A program made the translations under genes and the position numbers. From Lacinutrix sp. MedPE-SW (lineage in GTDB: Bacteria; Bacteroidota; Bacteroidia; Flavobacteriales; Flavobacteriaceae), in contig NZ_MPCX01000006.1 of NCBI RefSeq assembly GCF_001874145.1, positions 1 through 64,000 on the forward strand: a stretch of 64,000 bases of DNA, read 5' to 3'. A model generated the notes under the pieces. The model saw only the letters and a program-made list of their open reading frames with translations. It did not search any database and was not told the origin of the DNA. Positions within the stretch are counted from its first letter, which is position 1; each line of letters begins with the position of its first letter. Shown piece by piece: positions 52,170 to 60,798 of the stretch.

Positions 52170-55100
52170 AAAAAACATACTACTAGTAGATGATTCTTTT
52201 GAAAACAGATACTTACTAAAACTAATATTAGAAGATTTTGGGTTTAACATTCTTGAAGCTAACGATGGTCAAGAAGGATTAATTATGCTAAAAAAGAATA
52301 CGGTAGACTTGATCGTATCAGATATTTTAATGCCAGTTATGGACGGTTATATTTTTTGTAAAGCTTGCAAAAAAGAAAAACAATTTAAAAATATACCTTT
52401 TATATTTTACACATCTACTTATACAGAAAAGGTAGATGAAGAACTAGCAATAAAAATTGGCGCTAGTTATTTTTTACGCAAACCCTCAGACCAAGAAAAA
52501 CTTATAATAGCAATAAAATCACTAATAAATCAAGAGGATGCTAATCTTGAAGTAGCAAATGATGATGTAGAGGAAGAGGAACTTGTAACAGAAAAAGAAG
52601 TTTTAAAGTTTTTTAGTAAAAGGCTAATAAACAAATTAGAACAAAAAAATATAGATTTAAAAAAAGAAGTATTAGAAAAAGAAAAAATTCAAAAACAATT
52701 AGAGCATGAAAATGAAGTTTTAGAATTATTATCAATAAATACATCTTTAAAAAAAGTTTTTAATAGGCTATTACTTAATTACGAAGCAGTAAACCCAGAT
52801 AGTTTTGGCTCATTAAGTATATTAGAAGACGATGGTATACACCTTAAAGTTATTGCATCTCCATCGATGCCAAAAGATTTTACAGAAGCTATAAAAAGAA
52901 TAGAAATAGGTGAAAACGTTGGTTCTTGTGGTACATCGGCTTTTAGAAAAGAACCAGTAATAGTTTCTAATATTTCAAAAGATAGACTCTGGAAAGATTA
53001 TAAACACATTGCTGCTAAAGACGGTTTAGTATCATGCTGGTCTATACCTATTCTTTCTAAAAAAAAGCAAGTACTTGGTACTTTCGCAATATATTCTAAA
53101 TCAATAAACACGCCATCTTTAGACAACATTCGTGAGCTTAATTTTGCAGTTAACTTAGCTAAAATAGCAATAGAGAAATTTAAAATTAGCAACGAGATAA
53201 AAAAGAAAGACGATTACTATCACGATCTTATAGATAGAGCAAACGATGCCATATTATCTTATACTTCAAGTGGAGAAATAGAAGGCTTTAATAAAGCCAC
53301 TTATAAAAATTTAGGGTATACTAAAAAAGAATTTGCAAAATTACAAATACACGACATAGTTGTTGGAGAAGTATTTAAAAATAAAGAGATAAATAATAAA
53401 CTAAAAAAAGGTTTACCTGTTTTAGTAATTAAAAAAGTAAAGCATAAAAGCGGTGAAATTTTAGAAGCAGAGGTATCTGCTAAAAAGCAAGATAATAATA
53501 TTATAGTCGCTGTAGCTAGAGATATTACAGAGCGTCAAAAAAACTTAAAAGAATTACAAAAAGAAAAAGAATTTTCGTCAAGTCTTCTTGATACTATGAA
53601 AGAAGGTTTGTATGTAATAGATACACACTCTGAAATTATAAGAGTAAACCCATCTTTTTGCGAAATGACAGGATTTACAGAGCAAGAATTAATGGGCGTA
53701 AAACGACCATATCCATTTTCTCCACCAGAATTAGCAAAAGATAACAATAAACGTTATAAGCTATTAACAGAAAATAAAAACAAAACAGATTACGAAAACC
53801 TATACATGCGTAAAAATGGAGAGCGATTTCCTGTGCAGGTAATAGTATCTCGAATAGATGATGAAAACGGTAATAAAATTGCCAATTTTGCTACCGTACA
53901 AGATATAACACAGCGTAAAGCAACAGAAAATAAATTAAAAGAAAACATTGTAAGGTCTAACCAAAGAAAAAACACAATAATAGAGTTGGCAAATTTAATA
54001 GGAGAAGACTTTACATCATCACTAAAGCATATTGCATTTACATCTGCTAAAGCCTTAGATGTTGCACTAGTTACTATATGGGAATATAAAAATAGTGGAA
54101 CCCAATTGTATAGTAAAGTACATTACAATACGTTAGAAAATAGTTTTGAAACAGGAAGCTTAACAATAACTCAAGAAGAATTTCCAGATTACTTTAATGC
54201 CTTTAAGCATAGAACAAGTTTAAGTATTCCAGATGTTTTAACTAACCCAATAACAAAAGCATTTTCTGAAAAGTTTTTTCTAATTAATAAAATGATGTCT
54301 CGTATAGATATTGTAATATATGGGAGGCAAAGCAATTTTGGTATAATAAGTTTTGAATGTATTCGGGAAAATAGAGTGTTTTCTGCAGAAGAAGAAAGCT
54401 TTGCTACTTCTATAGCAAACATTGTTTCATTAATGGTGGAAAGTAACAAAAGAACACTTGCCGAAAACAAAATAGCACTTACAAACCAAAAGCTTTTAGA
54501 AGCAAATAAAACATTAAGTAAGTTACAAAGCCAATTAAAACAAGAAAACGTTTATTTAAGAAACGAGTTAGATCTTGTATTTAATTTTGAAGAAATGGTT
54601 TATGGCAGCGTCGAGTTTAGTAATGTTTTAACAGAGGTTGAAACGGTCGCTAAAACAGACGCAACAGTATTATTATTAGGAGAGTCTGGTACAGGCAAAG
54701 AATTACTTGCTAGAGCAGTACACAATATAAGTGATCGTAGTAATAAACCCTTAATAAAAGTTAATTGCTCTGCAATACCTAGAGAACTAATAGAAAGTGA
54801 ATTATTTGGACATAAAAAAGGATCTTTTACAGGAGCATTTAGTGATAAAATTGGAAAATTTGAATTAGCTCATGAAGGCACTTTATTTTTAGATGAAATA
54901 GGTGAACTTCCTCTAGATATGCAGCCAAAAATTTTAAGATTTTTACAAGAAGGAGAAATAGAGGTTGTTGGTGGAACAAGCATAAAAAAATTAGATGTAA
55001 GAGTTATTGCAGCAACAAACAGAAACCTTGAAGAAGAAATAAAGAAAAAACAATTTAGAGAAGATTTATATTTTAGGTTAAATGTATTTCCAATAAAAGT

Positions 55101-55527
55101 ACCACCTTTAAGAGAGAGAAAAGACGATATACCATTATTAGTAGAACATTTTGTAGATAAATTTAATAAGGCTTATAACAAAAATATAAAGTTTATAGCA
55201 GATGATGCTATGCAAAAACTTAAAAGTTATAATTGGCCTGGAAATATAAGGGAACTAGAAAATTTAATAGAGCGAGCTTCAATACTATCTACAAGTGAAA
55301 CCTTAGTGATTCCTGGATTTGAAACAACTACACAAAAATCTCAATCAATTTCAAATATAGACACATCATTAGATACAGCACAACGCAACCATATTCTTCA
55401 AATATTAAATCAATGTAATTGGAAAATTAGTGGAGCACAAAGTGCATCCGAGTTATTAAAATTAAAACCTAGTACGCTTCGAGATAAAATGAAAAAATTA
55501 GGCATAGAAAAGCCTATAAGAAAGTAA
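52153..55527 (+). CDS. Sigma-54-dependent activator with receiver, GAF, PAS, PAS and GAF domains
   Basis: A 1124-aa NtrC-like regulator with an unusually long sensory part. In order: receiver (1-125, phospho-acceptor D57 in V-S-D-I-L-M-P), coiled coil, GAF (about 186-345), two PAS domains (about 355-460 and 475-595), a second GAF-like domain (about 612-770), coiled coil, AAA+ domain and Fis-type HTH. The AAA+ domain has Walker A G-E-S-G-T-G-K-E at 843-850 and the sigma-54-contacting loop G-S-F-T-G-A-F at 890-896. The HTH lies at about 1075-1124. All elements needed to remodel RNA polymerase-sigma-54 are present. A sigma-54-type promoter sits 142 nt after its stop codon. Confidence 0.93.
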   Translation: MNKDHKKNILLVDDSFENRYLLKLILEDFGFNILEANDGQEGLIMLKKNTVDLIVSDILMPVMDGYIFCKACKKEKQFKNIPFIFYTSTYTEKVDEELAIKIGASYFLRKPSDQEKLIIAIKSLINQEDANLEVANDDVEEEELVTEKEVLKFFSKRLINKLEQKNIDLKKEVLEKEKIQKQLEHENEVLELLSINTSLKKVFNRLLLNYEAVNPDSFGSLSILEDDGIHLKVIASPSMPKDFTEAIKRIEIGENVGSCGTSAFRKEPVIVSNISKDRLWKDYKHIAAKDGLVSCWSIPILSKKKQVLGTFAIYSKSINTPSLDNIRELNFAVNLAKIAIEKFKISNEIKKKDDYYHDLIDRANDAILSYTSSGEIEGFNKATYKNLGYTKKEFAKLQIHDIVVGEVFKNKEINNKLKKGLPVLVIKKVKHKSGEILEAEVSAKKQDNNIIVAVARDITERQKNLKELQKEKEFSSSLLDTMKEGLYVIDTHSEIIRVNPSFCEMTGFTEQELMGVKRPYPFSPPELAKDNNKRYKLLTENKNKTDYENLYMRKNGERFPVQVIVSRIDDENGNKIANFATVQDITQRKATENKLKENIVRSNQRKNTIIELANLIGEDFTSSLKHIAFTSAKALDVALVTIWEYKNSGTQLYSKVHYNTLENSFETGSLTITQEEFPDYFNAFKHRTSLSIPDVLTNPITKAFSEKFFLINKMMSRIDIVIYGRQSNFGIISFECIRENRVFSAEEESFATSIANIVSLMVESNKRTLAENKIALTNQKLLEANKTLSKLQSQLKQENVYLRNELDLVFNFEEMVYGSVEFSNVLTEVETVAKTDATVLLLGESGTGKELLARAVHNISDRSNKPLIKVNCSAIPRELIESELFGHKKGSFTGAFSDKIGKFELAHEGTLFLDEIGELPLDMQPKILRFLQEGEIEVVGGTSIKKLDVRVIAATNRNLEEEIKKKQFREDLYFRLNVFPIKVPPLRERKDDIPLLVEHFVDKFNKAYNKNIKFIADDAMQKLKSYNWPGNIRELENLIERASILSTSETLVIPGFETTTQKSQSISNIDTSLDTAQRNHILQILNQCNWKISGAQSASELLKLKPSTLRDKMKKLGIEKPIRK

Positions 55528-55540
55528 CGGTATACCGTTA
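55525..55540. promoter_or_regulatory. Candidate enhancer/operator: perfect 16-bp palindrome
   Basis: TAACGGTATACCGTTA is a perfect inverted repeat that includes the TAA stop codon of the sigma-54 activator gene. It lies about 138 bp upstream of the -24 element at 55670, the usual distance for an upstream activator sequence bound by a Fis-type HTH dimer. Binding is inference. I noticed no second copy in this window by eye. Confidence 0.45.
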
Positions 55541-55562
55541 ATAGTATTATTTTCTAATTTTT

Positions 55563-55591
55563 AAAGGCACGAAATACCGTGCTTTTTTTTT
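55563..55591 (+). terminator. Rho-independent terminator of the kinase/receiver/activator operon
   Basis: Stem AAAGGCACG / CGTGCTTTT (one G-U pair) with loop AAATAC is followed by a run of T residues. It separates the activator operon from the sigma-54-type promoter downstream. Confidence 0.8.
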
Positions 55592-55668
55592 GTATTATAA
55601 CTATAAATAAATTTAATAATTACCAAAACCCTTATAATATAAGCACTTCTTGTAGGTTTTAAAAAAAG

Positions 55669-55684
55669 TGGCACATCGATTGTT
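55669..55684 (+). promoter_or_regulatory. Putative sigma-54 (RpoN) promoter
   Basis: TGGCACATCGATTGTT matches the -24/-12 consensus TGGCAC-N5-TTGCW with a single departure: GG at 55670-55671, ten bases, then GT where GC is canonical. It lies 25 nt upstream of the first STAS-like gene and directly downstream of the gene for a sigma-54 activator. A 13-bp AT-rich palindrome (CTTATA-A-TATAAG, 55631-55643) precedes it. This is the only sigma-54-like match I found in the window by eye. Confidence 0.65.
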
Positions 55685-55708
55685 TTACATTTTGTAAACC
55701 AAATCGCT

Positions 55709-56122
55709 ATGAGAAACGAACTACAATTTGACGGTATAATATTTTGGGTTGAAAACAACATCATTTATACTAACCTAAACTCTAAATTTTTTGAAAGCTA
55801 TCAAAAAAAAGATGTGGAAGATATTTTTTATAACTCTATATCTTTTCTGTCTAACGGAAATTACTTACCTATTTTAATACAATTAGATCACGTAAACACC
55901 TACAATACGTTATCTCTTTTTAAAACTATTTCTACAAGTAAAACTATTAAAAATTTAGTGCTTTCTAGAATATTTTTAGTCAACTCTTTGGGTAAAAAAG
56001 CGTTACTATCTCTATATAATATTCTAGATAATCAAATTGTACCTAACAAGGTCTATACAGACTATAATATGGCTGTAAGATATTGTAATAATGACTATTT
56101 ATTTTTTAATAATGTAAGCTAA
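55709..56122 (+). CDS. STAS-like small protein, first of two tandem paralogues
   Basis: A 137-aa protein with no signal peptide or membrane helix. It aligns with its neighbour over its whole length: G-x-x-F-W near residue 10, a strand ending in I-Q-L or I-N-L near 70, a helix, then L-x-N-(S/T)-(L/I)-G-x-K-x-L-(L)-x-x-Y and P-x-K-V-(Y/F)-x-D. The alternating beta-alpha pattern with a mid-chain hydrophobic strand recalls SpoIIAA/STAS-like domains, but that assignment is inference. It is first in the operon behind the sigma-54-type promoter. The stop is 2 nt before the next start. Confidence 0.72.
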   Translation: MRNELQFDGIIFWVENNIIYTNLNSKFFESYQKKDVEDIFYNSISFLSNGNYLPILIQLDHVNTYNTLSLFKTISTSKTIKNLVLSRIFLVNSLGKKALLSLYNILDNQIVPNKVYTDYNMAVRYCNNDYLFFNNVS

Positions 56123-56124
56123 TA

Positions 56125-56550
56125 ATGAATGTTATGAGTAAGATGATTGGATTTGCCAATGCAACATTCTGGACAGACGAGACAGAAATTCTTTATTGTG
56201 AATTTAATAATAAAGATGCAACAGCAAAATTAGAAATAGAAACTGTAAAATCTTATATAGATGCTATATGTACAATATGCAATGGAAACCCAATGCCGTT
56301 TTTAATAAATTTAAACGAAGCAAAAGGTACATTTAATATAGCAGCAGCAAAATTTGTAGCTAATAATAAAGATTTGAAGAAAGTAAGAATATGTGAATCT
56401 TACTTAATAAATACCATTGGAGTAAAACTATTAATAGGTTTTTATAAAAGATTATACGACCCTATAACACCTTTTAAAGTGTTTAATGATATAGCATCTG
56501 CAAAAAACTTTTGTTTACAAACTAAATTTAACCACTATGAAAGCTGCTAA
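56125..56550 (+). CDS. STAS-like small protein, second tandem paralogue
   Basis: A 141-aa paralogue of the preceding protein (F-A-N-A-T-F-W opening, I-N-L-N-E near residue 72, Y-L-I-N-T-I-G-V-K-L-L-I-G-F-Y, T-P-F-K-V-F-N-D). An alternative start at 56134 would remove three residues. Its last 14 nt overlap the start of the histidine kinase gene, so kinase translation is coupled to it. If the fold is STAS-like, the pair could act as phospho-switch partners of the kinase. Conserved Ser/Thr or Asp acceptor sites cannot be decided from two sequences. Confidence 0.72.
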   Translation: MNVMSKMIGFANATFWTDETEILYCEFNNKDATAKLEIETVKSYIDAICTICNGNPMPFLINLNEAKGTFNIAAAKFVANNKDLKKVRICESYLINTIGVKLLIGFYKRLYDPITPFKVFNDIASAKNFCLQTKFNHYESC

Positions 56551-58384
56551 ATATAATTTACCATATACAGAAGATAAAAGAATAATAGATATAGTTGGAG
56601 AGCATTCAATTTTTACTGTTGTAGACAAATTTGGTAGAGTAGAGTATGCGAACTCTAATTTTTGTACCACTTTAGGCATTAATTTAAAAGAAGTTTTAGG
56701 CGAACCTTTAAAAATTTTAGAATCTCCATTGCATAGTGGCCTATTATACAAAAACCTTTGGAAGTCTATAAAAGCTAAAGAAAAATGGAATGGTGTTTTA
56801 CAAGCAAAAAATATTAATGATGTTAATATTTGGTTAGATACTACAATTATACCAATAGAGAAAGAACACAAGTTGGTGTATTTGATTGTATTTAAAGATG
56901 TTACAGAAATACATCAAAAAAATATTGTACTATTAAATGAGCAAAAAAGTAAAAAAGTATTTTTAAAAAGTATTCCTTTCCATGTTTTTTCAATAACTAA
57001 ATACGGTAAAATTTTAAAAGTAAATAAACAATTTCTTGATACAGAGGCAAGAAATGTAGTAGGCACTTATATTTACGATTATATAAGTTTTAGTTGTTAT
57101 GATATATTTAAAACAAATATTTATACAGCATTTAAAAATAAAAAAACCAAACATTTTAAATTTTACGATTTCGATTTTAAAGGAGCAAAATCGTATTACA
57201 GAGCTGTAATTTCTCCCAATTTTAATGAGATTGGAGAAGTTGTGTCTTTAACACTTTGTGTAAATGACGTAACAGATTTTATAGAGATTGATAAAAAAGA
57301 GCAAGAGCGAGAAGCAAAGTATAGATTAATTTATAAGTCTATAGATGTAGGTATTATTGTTGTTGCTAATAGCGCTGGAAAAATTAAAGAATGGAACAAA
57401 GGCGCAGAACTCGCTTTTGGTTATAAAGAAAAAGAAATATTAGGTAGGCCTTTTGCAATACTTACAACCGAAAAAAATAGAGAACGCAATATTAAGGAGT
57501 TATTAACTGCTGTAGAAAAACTAGAAGACAATAAAAATGTAGATATTATAGAACTACAATGCTTAAGAAAAAACGGAGAAGAATTTCCAGTTGAATTTAC
57601 ATTAAGCAGTCTTACTATTAACGGTAAAACATCTTACTGCGCTATGATGTTAGATATCTCTAAAAGAAAGACCTTAGAAAATAAACTTCAAGAAAAAACA
57701 GAAGATTTAGAATCTTTTTTATACCGTTCTGCACATGATTTGAGAGCTCCTTTTGCCTCGGCACAAGGATTATTAAACTTATTAAAAGAAGAAAAAGATA
57801 TAAATAAAGCTCAAGAAATTGTAAAAATGTTAGATACTACTATTAATAATGGTAAACTTCTTTCTAATAAACTACTTGAAGCCTCTGTAATTTCTGCAAA
57901 AAAACACGAATACAGAAGAATAGATTTTTCTAAAATAATTAGAAACGTTTTAATAAAATTAAGAAACGCATCAAACATTGAAAATATAGATTTTAGTATT
58001 GATGTAGATGTGCCTAAAAACTATAAAACAAAACCAGAATTAATAATTTCACTATTTAGAAGTTTAATTCAAAATGCTATACAATTTTCCAGACCTATAG
58101 AAAATGGGTATGTACCTAAAATTGAAGTAGTAGTAAAAAAAGTAAAAAAACATATTGTTATCGAAATTAATGATAATGGTATTGGAATTGAAAAGAAAAA
58201 TATTTCAAAAATTTTTAATCTTTATTATAAGTCAAATAATGATAATTGTTCAGGAAGTGGTTTAGGCCTTTACATTGTTAAAAGTATAGTTGAAGGTTTA
58301 GAAGGAGATATAAAAGTAAAAAGTAGTGTTGCCGAGAATAGTGGTACTAGCTTTAAAATAAAATTACCATATTCAAACAAATAA
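56537..58384 (+). CDS. Cytoplasmic PAS-domain histidine kinase
   Basis: A 615-aa kinase without membrane helices. Three PAS modules at about 15-125, 140-250 and 262-375 lead through a coiled coil to HisKA. The acceptor is H400 in R-S-A-H-D-L-R-A-P. The ATPase domain has the N box (L-I-Q-N-A-I-Q-F), D-N-G-I-G-I-E and G-S-G-L-G-L-Y. It overlaps the second STAS-like gene by 14 nt and is followed after 11 nt by a lone receiver. It would be expressed from the sigma-54-type promoter at 55669. Confidence 0.92.
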   Translation: MKAAKYNLPYTEDKRIIDIVGEHSIFTVVDKFGRVEYANSNFCTTLGINLKEVLGEPLKILESPLHSGLLYKNLWKSIKAKEKWNGVLQAKNINDVNIWLDTTIIPIEKEHKLVYLIVFKDVTEIHQKNIVLLNEQKSKKVFLKSIPFHVFSITKYGKILKVNKQFLDTEARNVVGTYIYDYISFSCYDIFKTNIYTAFKNKKTKHFKFYDFDFKGAKSYYRAVISPNFNEIGEVVSLTLCVNDVTDFIEIDKKEQEREAKYRLIYKSIDVGIIVVANSAGKIKEWNKGAELAFGYKEKEILGRPFAILTTEKNRERNIKELLTAVEKLEDNKNVDIIELQCLRKNGEEFPVEFTLSSLTINGKTSYCAMMLDISKRKTLENKLQEKTEDLESFLYRSAHDLRAPFASAQGLLNLLKEEKDINKAQEIVKMLDTTINNGKLLSNKLLEASVISAKKHEYRRIDFSKIIRNVLIKLRNASNIENIDFSIDVDVPKNYKTKPELIISLFRSLIQNAIQFSRPIENGYVPKIEVVVKKVKKHIVIEINDNGIGIEKKNISKIFNLYYKSNNDNCSGSGLGLYIVKSIVEGLEGDIKVKSSVAENSGTSFKIKLPYSNK

Positions 58385-58395
58385 TTTTTTTAGTT

Positions 58396-58815
58396 ATGAC
58401 TTTAAATTTCATGCTTATAGATGATAATAAAATAGATTTATTTATTAATCAAAAAATAATAGAAAAGGAGGCAGCACAATCTAGTATTAAAAGTTTTTCT
58501 AGTGGAAGTTCTGCATTAAATTATTTAAAAGAATTTGAGCAAAGTAATAGTATTACAAACTTAAACAAGCCAGATGTTATATTGTTAGATATAAATATGC
58601 CAGAAATGGATGGGTTTCAGTTTTTGTTAAAGTACAATATGCTTAAAATTAAAAACAAAAGCTCGATCAAAATCTATATGGTTTCATCATCTGTAAATTT
58701 TAATGATGTAGAACGTGTAGAAAATAATAAAAACTGTGCTGGTTTTATAAGTAAACCACTTACAAAAGAAACTATTAAAAATGTTTTAGAGCAGTTTCAG
58801 GTTTATGAAAAATAA
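58396..58815 (+). CDS. Stand-alone receiver (Rcp-like) response regulator
   Basis: A 139-aa receiver with no output domain. The acidic pair is in L-I-D-D-N, the phospho-acceptor in I-L-L-D-I-N-M-P-E-M-D-G, Ser in M-V-S-S-S and Lys in I-S-K-P-L. The spacing resembles Rcp1-type receivers that pair with PAS/GAF kinases. It lies 11 nt after the kinase and is the last gene of the operon. The downstream partner is unknown. The convergent GAF kinase gene ends 10 nt later. Confidence 0.92.
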   Translation: MTLNFMLIDDNKIDLFINQKIIEKEAAQSSIKSFSSGSSALNYLKEFEQSNSITNLNKPDVILLDINMPEMDGFQFLLKYNMLKIKNKSSIKIYMVSSSVNFNDVERVENNKNCAGFISKPLTKETIKNVLEQFQVYEK

Positions 58816-58825
58816 TTGAATATTA

Positions 58826-60025
58826 TTACTTTTCTATAGAAAAACTAAATACACTACCTTGGTTTAATGTTGAGGTTACATTAATTTTTCCGTTTTGGCT
58901 TTTTATTAATTTTTTTACAGAAGCTAAACCAATACCTGTGCCTAATTCGCCTTTTTTATCTTTGTTTCCAAGTGTAGTAAATAAATCGAAAATAGTTTCT
59001 AGTTTATCTTCTGGGATACCGCGACCATTATCTTTTACTTCAAAATAATAATAGTTATAATCTTCTTTTAAGCTTATAGAAATTTCAATATTATCTTTAT
59101 CATTATACTTAACAGCATTAGTAATTAAATTTACGAATATTTGTTGTAACGCAGATTTATTAACTTTTATAAGCTTTATGTGATGTGTAAATGAAAAGTT
59201 TATATTGTTATTTGGTATAGCAATGCGTTTAGTATCTAAAATAAAATGTTCAAAATCAATAATTTCTTTGTCAAGTTTTATTAATTCATCGTTTTTATAA
59301 TATTTTAAAATGCCATCTATATAATTTCTTAATGAGGTTGATGAGTTTTTTAGGTATGATAAATAGGTTAAAGATTCTTCGTTTAACTTATCTTTATTTT
59401 CTTCTTCTAATAACTCGGTTAACGATACAATATTTGCAAGTGGTGATTTTAAATCATGAGAAACAATACTAGCAAACTTATTAAGTTCCTTATTTCTCCT
59501 TTCTAAATTAGTTTTAATTTCTTCTAACTTTTTATTGTGCAAACGTTGTTCTAACAAGTTTACAACTTGTTTAGACAGTGTAATAAGTGCTTTTTTTTGC
59601 GCTTCGTTTAATGTTCTTGGTTTATGATCGTAAACACATAAGGTACCAAGTTTATAGCCATCTGGATTAATTAACGGCACTCCAGCATAAAAAATTGCTT
59701 GATATTTTTCTATTAATGGATTGTTACAAAAACGCTCATCTTTTCTAGCGTCTTCAACAATCATAATATCGTCTTCGCAGTGTATTGCATGCCCGCAGTA
59801 CGAAATATCTCGTGAGGTTTCTTTATAAGGAAAGCCACAATTAGATTTTATAAAATTTCTGTTTTTATCTAAAAAAGTAATTAAAGATATGGGTGCTTTT
59901 GTAATGTAGCATGTAAGCTCAGTTATACTATCGTAACTATCTTCGGCTAGTGTATCAACTATAGAGTAGCTATCTACAGCTTTTTGCCTATCAACTTCAT
60001 TGTTTGGTAATCTCGCTTCAATCAT
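58826..60025 (-). CDS. GAF-domain histidine kinase
   Basis: With the ATG at 60023-60025 the protein is 399 aa; a frame extension to 60058 adds 11 residues. The chosen start gives M-I-E-A-R-L-P, the usual opening of this GAF-kinase type. GAF covers about 10-160, with C-G-H-A-I and F-Y-A-G-V-P-L. A short coiled coil precedes HisKA with acceptor H190 (I-V-S-H-D-L-K-S-P), then HATPase (D-N-G-R-G-I-P, G-T-G-I-G-L-A). There are no membrane segments and no receiver. It lies about 99 nt after the HAD gene on the same strand. Confidence 0.9.
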   Translation of the reverse strand: MIEARLPNNEVDRQKAVDSYSIVDTLAEDSYDSITELTCYITKAPISLITFLDKNRNFIKSNCGFPYKETSRDISYCGHAIHCEDDIMIVEDARKDERFCNNPLIEKYQAIFYAGVPLINPDGYKLGTLCVYDHKPRTLNEAQKKALITLSKQVVNLLEQRLHNKKLEEIKTNLERRNKELNKFASIVSHDLKSPLANIVSLTELLEEENKDKLNEESLTYLSYLKNSSTSLRNYIDGILKYYKNDELIKLDKEIIDFEHFILDTKRIAIPNNNINFSFTHHIKLIKVNKSALQQIFVNLITNAVKYNDKDNIEISISLKEDYNYYYFEVKDNGRGIPEDKLETIFDLFTTLGNKDKKGELGTGIGLASVKKLIKSQNGKINVTSTLNQGSVFSFSIEK

Positions 60026-60124
60026 ATAATGTAGGTCATTAATGTAAAATTTTAACATTAATAGTCGTTTAAATACTCATTTACTGGACTAAATACGTAA
60101 AATTTTTTCGCAAGGTTTTATTTT

Positions 60125-60784
60125 TCATTCAAATTTTATCCCAATTTTTTCATAAAATATATCTGAAAAGGTATTTATTTTTTGATCTGCAAGTGAATAG
60201 TCTTGGTTTTTGGAGTTTTTACTATCATAGCCAACGCAATAAATTCCAGCTGCTTTAGCTGCTTTAATACCGTTTGTAGAGTCTTCTATTACTAAGCACT
60301 CGTGTTTATCACTTTCTGCCAATTTAGCTGCTTTTTCAAAGATTTCTGGATGCGGTTTTGATGCTTTTAAATCTGCGCCACTAATTTTTGCTTTAAAATA
60401 TTGATTTAAATTAAACCGATTAAATACATTATTTATAGTAAACATGGAAGCTGATGAGGCTAAAACTAATGTTAAACCATTAGTGTGGTAGTTTTTAATT
60501 AACTCTAAAACTCCATCTAATAATTGTAAACTAGGGTCGTTGTGAAATAAACTTGTAAAGCTTTCTCTTTTATTTTGTACAAGCTCTTCTGGTTGTGCTT
60601 TTAAATTAAAATGTGTGCATAATTTTTTACATACATTTATTGTGGATTGTCCTGTTAGTGAATTATAATGCTCTGTTGTAACGTTGATGTTGTAATTTTC
60701 AAACATCATGTAATAGGCTTTTTTATGAAGTGGCTCTGTATCTACAATTACGCCATCCATATCAAATAAAACTGCTTTTAACAT
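60125..60784 (-). CDS. HAD-family phosphatase/beta-phosphoglucomutase-like
   Basis: A 219-aa haloacid-dehalogenase hydrolase. Motif I is D-M-D-G-V-I-V-D with nucleophile D8 and acid/base D10. Motif II is L-A-S-S-A-S, motif III K-P-H-P-E-I-F and motif IV I-E-D-S-T-N-G. The helical cap and D-T-E-P-L-H match the beta-phosphoglucomutase or sugar-phosphate phosphatase subgroup. It lies 14 nt after the YfiR-kinase gene and is probably in the same transcript as the TonB-dependent receptor. A carbohydrate link to the receptor is possible. Confidence 0.9.
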   Translation of the reverse strand: MLKAVLFDMDGVIVDTEPLHKKAYYMMFENYNINVTTEHYNSLTGQSTINVCKKLCTHFNLKAQPEELVQNKRESFTSLFHNDPSLQLLDGVLELIKNYHTNGLTLVLASSASMFTINNVFNRFNLNQYFKAKISGADLKASKPHPEIFEKAAKLAESDKHECLVIEDSTNGIKAAKAAGIYCVGYDSKNSKNQDYSLADQKINTFSDIFYEKIGIKFE

Positions 60785-60798
60785 TTATTTTAATTTTT

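Noticed and set aside
60026-60058. Upstream ATG giving 11 extra residues to the GAF kinase
   Set aside because: The M-I-E-A-R-L-P opening at 60025 is the typical start of this type of GAF kinase.
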